Below are positions 1-7,573 of a DNA stretch of 64,000 bases, in pieces (position 1 is the first letter of the stretch; each line of letters opens with the position of its first letter). The translations under genes and the position numbers were made by a program. The notes beneath the pieces are model-generated. The model worked only from the letters and a program-made list of their open reading frames with translations, was not told the DNA's origin and ran no database searches. The stretch is from Myxococcales bacterium (GTDB lineage Bacteria; Myxococcota_A; Polyangia; Polyangiales; Ga0077539), in NCBI GenBank assembly GCA_013298625.1, contig JAAFIF010000012.1:62001-126000 (forward strand), given 5' to 3'.

Positions 1-1
1 G

Positions 2-1732
2 CACGCCGCGCTCTCGCCAGACGGCGCGGACCTCTACTTCGCGAGCTACCCGCACGTGCTCGTCTTGTCGACAGCGGACGGCCTCGTACACCGGCGATGG
101 AGCGCGAAGAACGCGATCCACCACCAGCTCGCCTTCGCCTGCGACGGCGCCCTGATCGTGTGCACAGACCGCGAGCTCTGGTGGAGCACCCGCGAGCCGC
201 ATTCGTTCACCGCGCTGCCGCTGCAGGGCACGTACAGCGCGCTGCTCGCCGCCTCCCCGACAGATCCGAGGCGCTGCGCGCTCGTCGCGACGTACGGCCC
301 CGCCAGGGCCATGATCGTCGATGGCAGCGACGGCGCCGCCACCTCGGTCATCGCCATCCAGGCCGGCGACCCGAGCAAGGACGGGCCTGCGATCGCCATC
401 GCGTTTTCGACGGACGGCGCCGAAGTGCTCATCGCTCACCTCCGCTCGATCCTTCGCTTCGACGCTCGAACCGGCGAGTCGCTCGGCGTCCTTCTCGACA
501 CGCAGCAGTCCAACGCGGGCATCGAGTGGATGCAGGGCTTCGTCGTGCTCGATCGCGCGCGAGGGCTGGTGCTTACGGGCACCGGCGAGGTCGTCGTGAT
601 CGACCTCGCGTCCGGCGCTCCGCTGGCGCGCGCAACGCATGGAGAGCGGTTCTCGCACCTGTCCGCAGCCAGCGCCGCGGGCCGCGTGGTGGTCGCGCGC
701 AGCGGCGTCGCGGTGGTCGTCGACACCGGAGACCTTCGAGCGATCGCCGTCGTTCGCGCGGACTTCCGGCTCGAGCACGGCGCGGAGATCCTGGTCGGTC
801 CGGGCGACGAACGCGCGTGGATCCTCGACGATCGCGGGGCGATTCACGGCTTGTCGCTCGTTGACGGAGCGCTCGATCGACGCGAGCCCGCCTGCTATCC
901 GTCCGGCCTCGCGTGGCGCGGAGATCACCTCGTCGTCGCGCGACTGCTCTCGCCCGCCGAAGAGATCGACCTGCGCACGGGCGAGTCGCGCTTCGTCGCG
1001 ATGGGCGAGTTCTGCGAAGCGCCGTTGCTCTCGCCCGCAGCCGATCGCGTCTTCTCGCAGAGCGTCTCCCGCCTCGCCTGCTGGAGAACGCTCGCCGACG
1101 GAAGCACCACAGCCCCGATCGCCGTCGCGGGGCTGCCCTTCTTCGCAGGCGATGCGCTCTGGTGGTTCGACGCCAAGCAACAGCGACTCGTCACCGACGG
1201 GCGCACGATCTCGCTCGCGCCGATCAAAGACGGGCGGGTGTTGGCGACGTCGCCTTCGGGCCGGCGCGCGTTCGTCGCGACCAAATCCGAAGCGATCATC
1301 GTCGAGCTCGCCGAGGGCGCGGTGCTCGCGCGGTACAAGCTTCTCAGCGTTCAGTTCGCGAAGTTCGTCACCGAAGACGAGCTCGTGACCGTGGGATCGA
1401 AAGGGACGCATTGGATCGCGGCCCTCACGGGCGCAGTGCTCGCGCGCGCGCCGAAGCTCTTCGCCGAGCGCGCGGCGGTCTCGAGCGACGGCGCCATCGT
1501 CGCGATCACATCGGGCGTCGACTACGTCGCGCTGGTGACCCGCGACCGCCCCGACGACGTCGTCGCGTTCACGGGCGCGTCGCACCCGCGATGCCTCGCG
1601 TTCTCTGCGGACGACAAGCGGCTCGCCGTCGTCGGAAGCGAGAGCGTCGTGCGCGTGTTCGACGTCGACGCTGCGCTCGCCACGCGCGCAGCGCCGAAGG
1701 AGAAGAAGGCCAGGCGCGCGAAGGGTCAGTGA
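2..1732 (+). CDS. WD40/PQQ-like beta-propeller protein, 5' end outside window
   Basis: The reading frame is open from the first base of the window, so the true start lies upstream. The visible 576 residues consist of repeated short beta-strand units (for example HAALSPDGADLYFAS near the start and CLAFSADDKRLAVVG near the end), the pattern of WD40/quinoprotein-like propeller blades. The protein ends in a basic tail (KEKKARRAKG). No signal peptide can be judged because the N-terminus is missing. Propellers of this kind are scaffolds or ligand-binding platforms; no catalytic residues are recognisable. It is followed after 20 bp by a convergent lipoprotein gene, so its operon partners, if any, must be upstream. 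Function unknown; the fold is fairly safe. Confidence 0.75.
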   Translation, partial: HAALSPDGADLYFASYPHVLVLSTADGLVHRRWSAKNAIHHQLAFACDGALIVCTDRELWWSTREPHSFTALPLQGTYSALLAASPTDPRRCALVATYGPARAMIVDGSDGAATSVIAIQAGDPSKDGPAIAIAFSTDGAEVLIAHLRSILRFDARTGESLGVLLDTQQSNAGIEWMQGFVVLDRARGLVLTGTGEVVVIDLASGAPLARATHGERFSHLSAASAAGRVVVARSGVAVVVDTGDLRAIAVVRADFRLEHGAEILVGPGDERAWILDDRGAIHGLSLVDGALDRREPACYPSGLAWRGDHLVVARLLSPAEEIDLRTGESRFVAMGEFCEAPLLSPAADRVFSQSVSRLACWRTLADGSTTAPIAVAGLPFFAGDALWWFDAKQQRLVTDGRTISLAPIKDGRVLATSPSGRRAFVATKSEAIIVELAEGAVLARYKLLSVQFAKFVTEDELVTVGSKGTHWIAALTGAVLARAPKLFAERAAVSSDGAIVAITSGVDYVALVTRDRPDDVVAFTGASHPRCLAFSADDKRLAVVGSESVVRVFDVDAALATRAAPKEKKARRAKGQ

Positions 1733-1752
1733 CGGTCGAGCCGACGGCTGTC

Positions 1753-2412
1753 CTACCGCTGCGCTCCCCCGAGGATCCACGCGTCGAGTTCGGCGATTTG
1801 CGCGGGGGTCATCACTTGGGCGAAGCCGGTGTGCCTCATGCCGCGACACGTGTCGGGGCTGTGCATCAAGCGAGACAGGTAGCTCTCGGCGAGGTTGCAG
1901 GGCGTGACGCGCACGCCGCACGAGCCCATCACACCGACGAGGCTCGCGTACGCAGCGCTCTCGCTGGACAGATCGAACTGCTCACCGGGCCTGCCGTGGC
2001 AACGCGACGAGGTCGTGCAACCCGTGCCGCTGCCGTCGTTGATCGTGCGGCGGTAGACGGCGCCGAAGCGAAGGCTCGGGTCTCCGCCGTCGGCGACGCA
2101 CGCGTCCGGCGTCGCGACCGGGCTCGCGTCCGCCGCGTCGCGCGCTGCATCGAACGGCGATCCGCCACCGTCCACAGGGCTCGAGGCGCCGTCCGTCGCG
2201 TCGATCGACCCGCTGCCGTCCACGGGGTTCGAGGCGTCGTTCGCCGCATCGAAGCGGAGCTCGGTCGCGTCCGGCGCAGAATCACCGCCGGCCGCGTCGA
2301 GAAGCGCAGCGTCGACGCTCGACGCGTCGGGCATCGAACCGACGGGCGTGCTGCACGCAGAGAGTCCAAGCGAGAAGGTCAACACGACCAGGGGCCACGA
2401 AGAGCGGGTCAT
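1753..2412 (-). CDS. Lipoprotein with cytochrome c-like C-terminal domain
   Basis: 219 residues. I chose the ATG at 2412 because it gives a clean lipoprotein signal peptide ending LGLSAC (Cys20); an in-frame upstream start at 2448 would put 12 residues before it. After the lipobox come about 75 residues of Asp/Ala/Ser linker. The C-terminal 110 residues look like the small haem domains of Planctomycete-type cytochromes (PSCyt1-like): a Cys...CysHis pair (GCTTSSRCHG) and a final helix (MTPAQIAELDAWI) typical of the end of such domains. The Cys-Cys spacing is five residues rather than the usual two, so covalent haem attachment is uncertain. Divergent from the RCC1 gene at 2597. Confidence 0.72.
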   Translation of the reverse strand: MTRSSWPLVVLTFSLGLSACSTPVGSMPDASSVDAALLDAAGGDSAPDATELRFDAANDASNPVDGSGSIDATDGASSPVDGGGSPFDAARDAADASPVATPDACVADGGDPSLRFGAVYRRTINDGSGTGCTTSSRCHGRPGEQFDLSSESAAYASLVGVMGSCGVRVTPCNLAESYLSRLMHSPDTCRGMRHTGFAQVMTPAQIAELDAWILGGAQR

Positions 2413-2511
2413 GTCCTGCGATTGGGCGGCATCGAGCGAAGTTCTCAACGAATCGAACGGTCCTCGCGCACGCGATGAGCGAGCGCAACAGAGACATCAA
2501 GAGCGCCTGTG

Positions 2512-2543
2512 TTTGGCGTGCGCGCGCGGCCCTTTGGCGTGCG
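2512..2543. promoter_or_regulatory. Direct repeat TTTGGCGTGCG x2 in a divergent intergenic region
   Basis: The 11-mer TTTGGCGTGCG occurs at 2512-2522 and again at 2533-2543, on the same strand and 21 bp apart, close to two helical turns. It sits in the 184-bp gap between two divergently transcribed lipoprotein genes (starts at 2412 and 2597). This spacing would suit a protein binding two direct half-sites. No clear -35/-10 pair was identified next to it. In GC-rich DNA an exact 11-mer pair can arise by chance, so this is only a candidate site. Confidence 0.25.
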
Positions 2544-2596
2544 GCTGCGCGTCGAAGAAGCGCGCGGCGAGCGAGCGGCGCGATAGGCTCGACGAC

Positions 2597-4075
2597 GTGA
2601 CGATCTCGAGGGTTACGGCCGCGTTGTTCATGGCGTTCGCGCTCAGCTCGTGCGGCTCGAGCGTCGGCACCCGCGACGGCGCGGCGATCGGCTGCGAGGG
2701 TCGAGGCCGCAGCCGATGCGTCGCGAAGCTCTCGCTCGGAGCGGGCTTTGCGTGCGCAGCGCTCGGCGACGAGAGCGTGTGGTGTTGGGGCCGCAACGAC
2801 GAGAACCAGCTCGGCTACGAGAGCAGTGATCAGTGCCCCGAGCGGCTGGGCAGCGGGCAGCTTCGGTCCGTCGCTTGTCATGCCTTTCCGCAGCAGGTGA
2901 CGAGCGTGCGAGAGGCGATCGCGATCAGCGCGGGCGGCGCCCACGCGTGCGCGCTCACCGCGGGATCGACGCTGCATTGTTGGGGTGGCAACGCGTACGG
3001 ACAGCTCGGCAACGGAGGGTCGCTCCCGTCGGTCAACGCCGTCGCGGTCACCAACGGGACCGCGGTCACCGCGGTGGTGGCGGGCGGAAGGCACACGTGC
3101 GCGATCATCGACGGTCGCGTTGCGTGCTGGGGCGCCAACGACCGCGGTCAGCTCGGCGTCGCCAACGCGAGCAGCGCCTGCGCGGCTGCGGGGGCGACGG
3201 TTCCGTGCGAGCGCACGCCCACGCGGGTCGCGGGGATTCAAGACGCGGTCGAGCTCGCGGCGGGCGACGAGCACACTTGCGCGCGCACGATGGACGGCCG
3301 CGTGTTCTGCTGGGGCACCAACGTCGACGGAGAGCTCGGTCGGGGAACAGCCGACGGCGCCGCGACCGCGACTCCCGCGCCCGCGCTGGTGGGCACCACA
3401 GCGGCGACGCGCGTTCGAGCGATCTCGGCGTCGGGCCACCACACGTGCGCGCTGCGCGCAGACGACGCGGTCGTGTGCTGGGGTCGCAACGACCGCGGAC
3501 AGCTCGGCGTGACCATTTCGTCCGCGCCGTTCGCGCCGTGCGCCAACGCGTGCGTCCCTGCGCCGGTGCCGGTGTTGGCGTTCGAAGCGATGGCCGAAGA
3601 GCAGATCGACTCGAGCGTCTTCGCCGATGCGACCGCGAGCGACAGCCGCGCGGACGCAGCGAGGGACGCCGCGCGCCCTGACGCGGGGGACGCGGGAGAC
3701 GCGGGAGACGCCGCGTTCGACAGCGGGCTGCAAGCGCCGCGCATGGCGAAGCCCATCGCGCTCGCGACGGGCGCGTGGCACTCGTGCGCGCTGCTCGAAG
3801 ACCGAACGGTGCGCTGCTGGGGCGGCAATCGCAGCCGCGAGCGCGGCGACGGGCAGCTGTCCGAAGGCGGTCCCGAGCTGTCCGCGGTGATCGCGGCGCC
3901 GGGCGCAGCCGCGACGAATCCCCTGCAAAACGTCAGTTCGATCGAGTCTGGCGGCGCGACGAGCTGCGCGCTGCTCGAGGACCGCAGCCTGCGCTGCTGG
4001 GGCTCGAACACGAGCGGGACCCTCGGCATCGGCAGCGCCGACGAGCAGGGCGGCCCCGTGTCCGTCACCTGGTGA
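2597..4075 (+). CDS. RCC1-repeat beta-propeller lipoprotein
   Basis: 492 residues from a GTG start that gives a lipoprotein signal peptide ending ALSSC (Cys19). Longer in-frame starts exist upstream but would bury this signal. Seven RCC1-type blades are visible, each with a Cys-Ala-(Leu/Ile/Arg) strand, a Cys-Trp-Gly strand and a GQLG-like turn, for example CALTAGSTLHCWGGNAYGQL and CALRADDAVVCWGRNDRGQL. The paired cysteines of each blade could form disulfides, which fits an exported protein. Between blades five and six, roughly residues 335-375, there is an Asp/Ala-rich low-complexity insert. RCC1 propellers are protein-interaction platforms; the bacterial lipoprotein versions have no known specific role. 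Confidence 0.85.
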   Translation: MTISRVTAALFMAFALSSCGSSVGTRDGAAIGCEGRGRSRCVAKLSLGAGFACAALGDESVWCWGRNDENQLGYESSDQCPERLGSGQLRSVACHAFPQQVTSVREAIAISAGGAHACALTAGSTLHCWGGNAYGQLGNGGSLPSVNAVAVTNGTAVTAVVAGGRHTCAIIDGRVACWGANDRGQLGVANASSACAAAGATVPCERTPTRVAGIQDAVELAAGDEHTCARTMDGRVFCWGTNVDGELGRGTADGAATATPAPALVGTTAATRVRAISASGHHTCALRADDAVVCWGRNDRGQLGVTISSAPFAPCANACVPAPVPVLAFEAMAEEQIDSSVFADATASDSRADAARDAARPDAGDAGDAGDAAFDSGLQAPRMAKPIALATGAWHSCALLEDRTVRCWGGNRSRERGDGQLSEGGPELSAVIAAPGAAATNPLQNVSSIESGGATSCALLEDRSLRCWGSNTSGTLGIGSADEQGGPVSVTW

Positions 4076-4109
4076 TCCTTCACGTACGAACGCAACACCG
4101 AGGTCTTCG

Positions 4110-5720
4110 ATGCAGCACTCATCGGCACGAGCGACGGCAAAACGATGGACGTGGGTCCTGGCGACGGCGACGACGCTCTCGTGCGGCGGGCCGATGGGCG
4201 CGGACGACGGCGGGGCGCCGGACGCAGCGCCAGTGCGTCCAACGGGCAGCGCGACGTGCGTGCCGGGTCGGGCGTCTGCGCAGTTTCGAGCGCAGGTTGC
4301 GCCGCCCGCGATGATGCGCCCCGGCGAGCGCGCGCCGGTGAGCGTGACCTTCGACAACTGCAGCGGCGAGCGGTGGAGCGCGGGGACGTTTGCGCTCGTC
4401 TCGCGGGCGGACGGCGTCTCGGCGTGGGGCGTCGCGCGCGTGCCGCTCGAGCGGGACGTCGCAGACGGCGAGCGCGTGACGGTGGACTTCGAGGCGCGCG
4501 CGCCAATCGACCCAGGGATGTACGCGTTCTCGTGGGCGATCGCGCGGGACGCGAGCGAGTGGTTTCAAGAGCCGTCGCCGCGCGTGGTCGTGACGGTGCG
4601 CTCGTCCGGCGAGTGCTCGGCGCCGGGGCCCGCGGCGCGGTTTCGTCGGCAGAGCGCGATGGCGCCGTTTGCGGGCGTCGGCGAGCCGGTCGAAGGCAGC
4701 GTGACCTTCGTCAACTGCGGCGAGCAGACGTGGTCGCGCGGCGCGGGGTTCGCGCTGGTGTCCGCGCTGCCGATGGGGCGATCGAACTTCGGGGCAGCGC
4801 GAATCGAGCTGGCCGAAGACGTTCCGTTCGGGTCCGAAGTGACGGTGACGGTGCGCGGAACCGCGCCGGACGCGCCGGGCGTGTACGGGTATTCGTGGGC
4901 GATCGCGCGCGAGCAAGAGGCGATCGGCGAGGCGTCCCCCGAAGAGCGCGTCACGGTCAACCGTCGCTTCGACTGCGGCGCGAGCGGGCCTGCGGCGCGG
5001 TTCATCGCGCAGCGACAGCCGAGCGAGCTCAACCCCGGCCAGACGGCGGACGTCGACGTGACCTTCGCGAACTGCGGCGACGAGCCGTGGGACAGCGCTG
5101 CGCGCATCGTGGCGGCGGCGCCAGCGACGCCAGGGCGCTGGGGCGCGGGCAACGTGGCGCTGTCGAGCGTCGTGGCGCCTGGGTTTCAAGCGACGACAGC
5201 GTTTCGAATCACGGCGCCGACGCAGCCCGGCCCGCACGCGTACCGCTGGGCGATCGCGCGCGGAGACGCCGCGCTCGACCAACCTACGCCAGAGCGAACG
5301 ATCAACGTGAGGCTCGCTGCTGGTCCGTGCGTCGTGAGGCCCGTACCAGGAGTCGTCACCAGCGGCTACGGCTATCGAACCCACCCCGTCACTGGCGAAC
5401 TATTGAGCTTCCACTACGGGATCGACCTCGACGGCGCCAACAACGTCACGCCCATTCAAGTGTGTCGCGCTGGAACCGTGATTCAAGCGGGACCGCGCGG
5501 CACGTTTGGCAACGCGATCGAGGTCGCACACGGCGACGGAATGACAACGCTCTACGCGCACCAGCACCACTTCGCCGAGGGGATCGGCGTCGGCGTCCCC
5601 GTCGCGGCGGGCCAAGTCATCGGCGTCGTTGGAAGGACGGGACGTGTGACGGGACCGCACCTTCACTTGGAAGTCCGGTTCGGCGGAAGGGCTGTGAATC
5701 CCGGTCCGTATCTCCCCTGA
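4110..5720 (+). CDS. Lipoprotein with three NBR1-type Ig-like domains and an M23 peptidase domain
   Basis: 536 residues. The N-terminal signal ends TTLSC (Cys25), followed by an Asp-rich linker. Three repeats of about 110 residues follow (around 57-155, 170-270, 285-390), each carrying a VTF-N-C-G/S-W pattern (such as VTFVNCGEQTWSRG and VTFANCGDEPW) and a late Tyr-x-x-x-Trp-Ala-Ile-Ala-Arg strand. This matches the four-tryptophan (NBR1 Ig-like) domain known in bacterial surface proteins. The last 120 residues are a LytM/M23 zinc metallopeptidase domain with the HYGIDLD and HLHLE metal-binding motifs intact. Such enzymes cut peptidoglycan cross-bridges or other glycyl peptides. Predicted to be anchored in the envelope with the peptidase held away from the membrane by the Ig-like rod. 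Confidence 0.85.
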   Translation: MQHSSARATAKRWTWVLATATTLSCGGPMGADDGGAPDAAPVRPTGSATCVPGRASAQFRAQVAPPAMMRPGERAPVSVTFDNCSGERWSAGTFALVSRADGVSAWGVARVPLERDVADGERVTVDFEARAPIDPGMYAFSWAIARDASEWFQEPSPRVVVTVRSSGECSAPGPAARFRRQSAMAPFAGVGEPVEGSVTFVNCGEQTWSRGAGFALVSALPMGRSNFGAARIELAEDVPFGSEVTVTVRGTAPDAPGVYGYSWAIAREQEAIGEASPEERVTVNRRFDCGASGPAARFIAQRQPSELNPGQTADVDVTFANCGDEPWDSAARIVAAAPATPGRWGAGNVALSSVVAPGFQATTAFRITAPTQPGPHAYRWAIARGDAALDQPTPERTINVRLAAGPCVVRPVPGVVTSGYGYRTHPVTGELLSFHYGIDLDGANNVTPIQVCRAGTVIQAGPRGTFGNAIEVAHGDGMTTLYAHQHHFAEGIGVGVPVAAGQVIGVVGRTGRVTGPHLHLEVRFGGRAVNPGPYLP

Positions 5721-5785
5721 GCAGAGACCAACCGCTCGATCTTTGCGGCGTATCGCGCGAGCTGAGGCACACTCTGCGCACGCCG

Positions 5786-6427
5786 ATGAACTCGACTCGC
5801 TTGCTCGCTTCGACCGCTGCTCTTTGCCTCGCGCTCGCCGCGTGCGCGTCGCCCATGCTCGCGCCCGACGCTGCTCGCGCGGACGCTGTCGCCGCTTCGG
5901 ACACCAGCACCATCACCGACGCGCCCGTGGTGGGAAACGACGGCGCGGGGCCTCGTGACGACGCGGCGATCGATGCGGCGACGGGCATGGATGTGACCGC
6001 GCCGACGGACGCGCCGATCGCTGCCCAAGACGTGGTGGCCGACCGAACCGTCGCCAACGACACCGCCGCGCCCTCGTGCGCGCTTCCCCTGGGCGGAACG
6101 TGCCCCGCAGGCACCACCTGCCCCGCCGGCGACGGCTGCAACCGCTGCTCGTGCCCAGCATCGGGCGGCGTGGCGAACTGCACGCGCATCGCGTGCCCGC
6201 CGGACGCAGGCGCGCCGAGCGACGCCGGGGCTGCGTGTCGTACCGCCGCCGACTGCCGCATGTTCGAGAGCTATTGCAGCACCGATCCGTGCTCGTGCAT
6301 TGCGCTCAGCAGCGCCGAGCCGGACCCGCGCTGCGACGGACGCGCAGTGACGTGCTTCGTGCCTCCGTGTCGCGGGCAGAGCGTCGACTGCGTGGCCGGA
6401 CGCTGCGTGCTCGGCGCGTCCATGTGA
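5786..6427 (+). CDS. Small Cys-rich lipoprotein
   Basis: 213 residues. The ATG at 5786 gives a signal peptide with the lipobox LALAAC (Cys20). An Asp/Ala/Thr linker of about 80 residues is followed by two Cys-rich stretches: one with CPAGTTCPAGDGCNRCSC, reminiscent of antistasin or pacifastin-like inhibitor folds, and a second with six or more cysteines up to the C-terminus (CRTAADCRMFESYCS, CVAGRCV). The cysteines probably pair as disulfides outside the cytoplasm. Family not recognised with certainty; a protease-inhibitor-like module is only suggested by cysteine spacing. It follows the M23 lipoprotein gene in the same direction with a 65-bp gap. Confidence 0.7.
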   Translation: MNSTRLLASTAALCLALAACASPMLAPDAARADAVAASDTSTITDAPVVGNDGAGPRDDAAIDAATGMDVTAPTDAPIAAQDVVADRTVANDTAAPSCALPLGGTCPAGTTCPAGDGCNRCSCPASGGVANCTRIACPPDAGAPSDAGAACRTAADCRMFESYCSTDPCSCIALSSAEPDPRCDGRAVTCFVPPCRGQSVDCVAGRCVLGASM

Positions 6428-6469
6428 GCGCTCGTCGCCCGGCGTTGGTCGCGCGCGCAGCGAGGCTCG

Positions 6470-7390
6470 TCAGCGCTCGTCCGTCGGCGGCGCGAGCACA
6501 GCGTCGACCGTGTCGGCGGTGGCAGCGCGAAAGAGCCACCGCGCGAGCACCGTGCTGTCCGAGCAGCGATCGATGACCGCGCGATGCGCGTCGCTCACCG
6601 ACAGGCCACGTCCTCGCAGCATCTGCACGAGCGCGTCGCGAAAGTCAGTCAGCACCTTCGCCTCTCCACGCGCTTCTCCGCGCGCCTCTCCACGCGCTTC
6701 GAAGATCTCGCGCATGCGCCGCTCGAAGTTGCTCTCGATCGCTGGATTGTGGGTGGTCATGGCTTCCTCCAGGGCTCTCTGCACGGACGCGTCGAGGGCG
6801 TCCCACAGCGCAGCAGTATACGTTTGTGCGCGCGCTTCATCGAGTTCGCCGAGCGCGCTCATCGCGGCGAACACCGCGTCGATCCCTCGGTCAGCGGCGT
6901 TTCCGTGGGCGACCGCCGAGAGAAACGCCAGCGTGGGTCGACGCCTCGCTTCGACAGGGTCTCGCACGCACGGGACCGCCTCGGGGCCGAGCACCGCGAC
7001 GCGCAGCTCGTTCGCCGGGCCGAGCTGGATGGGCTGCTCGGCCCAACGTGCGACATGAGCGTGCGGACACACGACCAGCACGACGAAAGGACAACGGTGC
7101 TCGCGGCGCAGCGCACATGCGTAGAGCGGCCAGTCCCAGTGCTTGTCTTGGTCCACGCCGATCTGCACTTCGATGATCGTGAGCATCACCGCGCGCCCGC
7201 CACGCGAGAACACAACGGCAGCGTCCACCGCGAGCGACGGCGCCACGTTTTGTGGAACCGTCGGGTCGATCAACGTCGCCTCATCCGGCGCAGCGTCGGA
7301 CCAACACCGCATGTGCTGCAGCAGATCTGCGGCAAGCATGGGGTCGTCGCGAAACGCGTCGCGCAGCGCTTCGTGCAGGGAGCTCGGCAT
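6470..7390 (-). CDS. Rpn/PD-(D/E)XK nuclease-family transposase-like protein
   Basis: 306 residues. It starts MPSSLHEALRDAFRDDP and contains a core with AVVF, then TIIEVQ and a Lys shortly after (DKHWDWPLYA), then LLVVCP-like strands. This order matches the PD-(D/E)XK core of a large bacterial family related to Rpn recombination-promoting nucleases, common in actinobacteria and myxobacteria. The expected catalytic acid-x-Gln pair (E-V-Q) is present. A low-complexity linker of three Glu-Ala-Arg-Gly repeats follows the core, then a helical C-terminus. It is divergent from uvrA with a 183-bp spacer. Activity is inferred from the fold only; no transposon ends were found, so it is not annotated as part of a mobile element. 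Confidence 0.75.
   Translation of the reverse strand: MPSSLHEALRDAFRDDPMLAADLLQHMRCWSDAAPDEATLIDPTVPQNVAPSLAVDAAVVFSRGGRAVMLTIIEVQIGVDQDKHWDWPLYACALRREHRCPFVVLVVCPHAHVARWAEQPIQLGPANELRVAVLGPEAVPCVRDPVEARRRPTLAFLSAVAHGNAADRGIDAVFAAMSALGELDEARAQTYTAALWDALDASVQRALEEAMTTHNPAIESNFERRMREIFEARGEARGEARGEAKVLTDFRDALVQMLRGRGLSVSDAHRAVIDRCSDSTVLARWLFRAATADTVDAVLAPPTDER
6660..6700 (-). repeat. 12-bp in-frame tandem repeats encoding Glu-Ala-Arg-Gly
   Basis: Within the Rpn-like gene three consecutive 12-bp units encode EARG EARG EARG before EAK. The units are nearly identical at the DNA level, differing at wobble positions. Such repeats in the linker of Rpn-like proteins can expand or contract by slippage without breaking the frame. 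Confidence 0.6.
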
Positions 7391-7468
7391 CGCGTGGCAT
7401 CCATCGCAACGCGCGAGCCACCACACGGTCGACCGATGGCACAGGCAATTTCGCACGCGCCTCTGGCG

Positions 7469-7484
7469 GGCCGCCATGGCGGCC
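7469..7484. promoter_or_regulatory. 16-bp perfect palindrome between the Rpn-like gene and uvrA
   Basis: GGCCGCCATGGCGGCC reads the same on both strands. A second, shorter CCGCC/GGCGG palindrome follows within 20 bp, and the pair is bracketed by CCTCTG (7460-7465) and CAGAGG (7511-7516), so the region could fold into a large hairpin. It lies in the 183-bp divergent gap, about 90 bp before the uvrA start. It could be an operator or simply GC-rich symmetry. Confidence 0.3.
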
Positions 7485-7573
7485 GCCACCCACCGCCATG
7501 GGGCGGCGCGCAGAGGAGTTGCCACGCGGATCGCGCTGAGAGACACCGCTTCGCTCGGAGCCCCAGCGGATCG

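Noticed and set aside
6470..7390. Insertion sequence around the transposase-like gene
   Set aside because: No inverted terminal repeats or target duplication found at its borders; the family is mostly non-mobile nuclease-like proteins.
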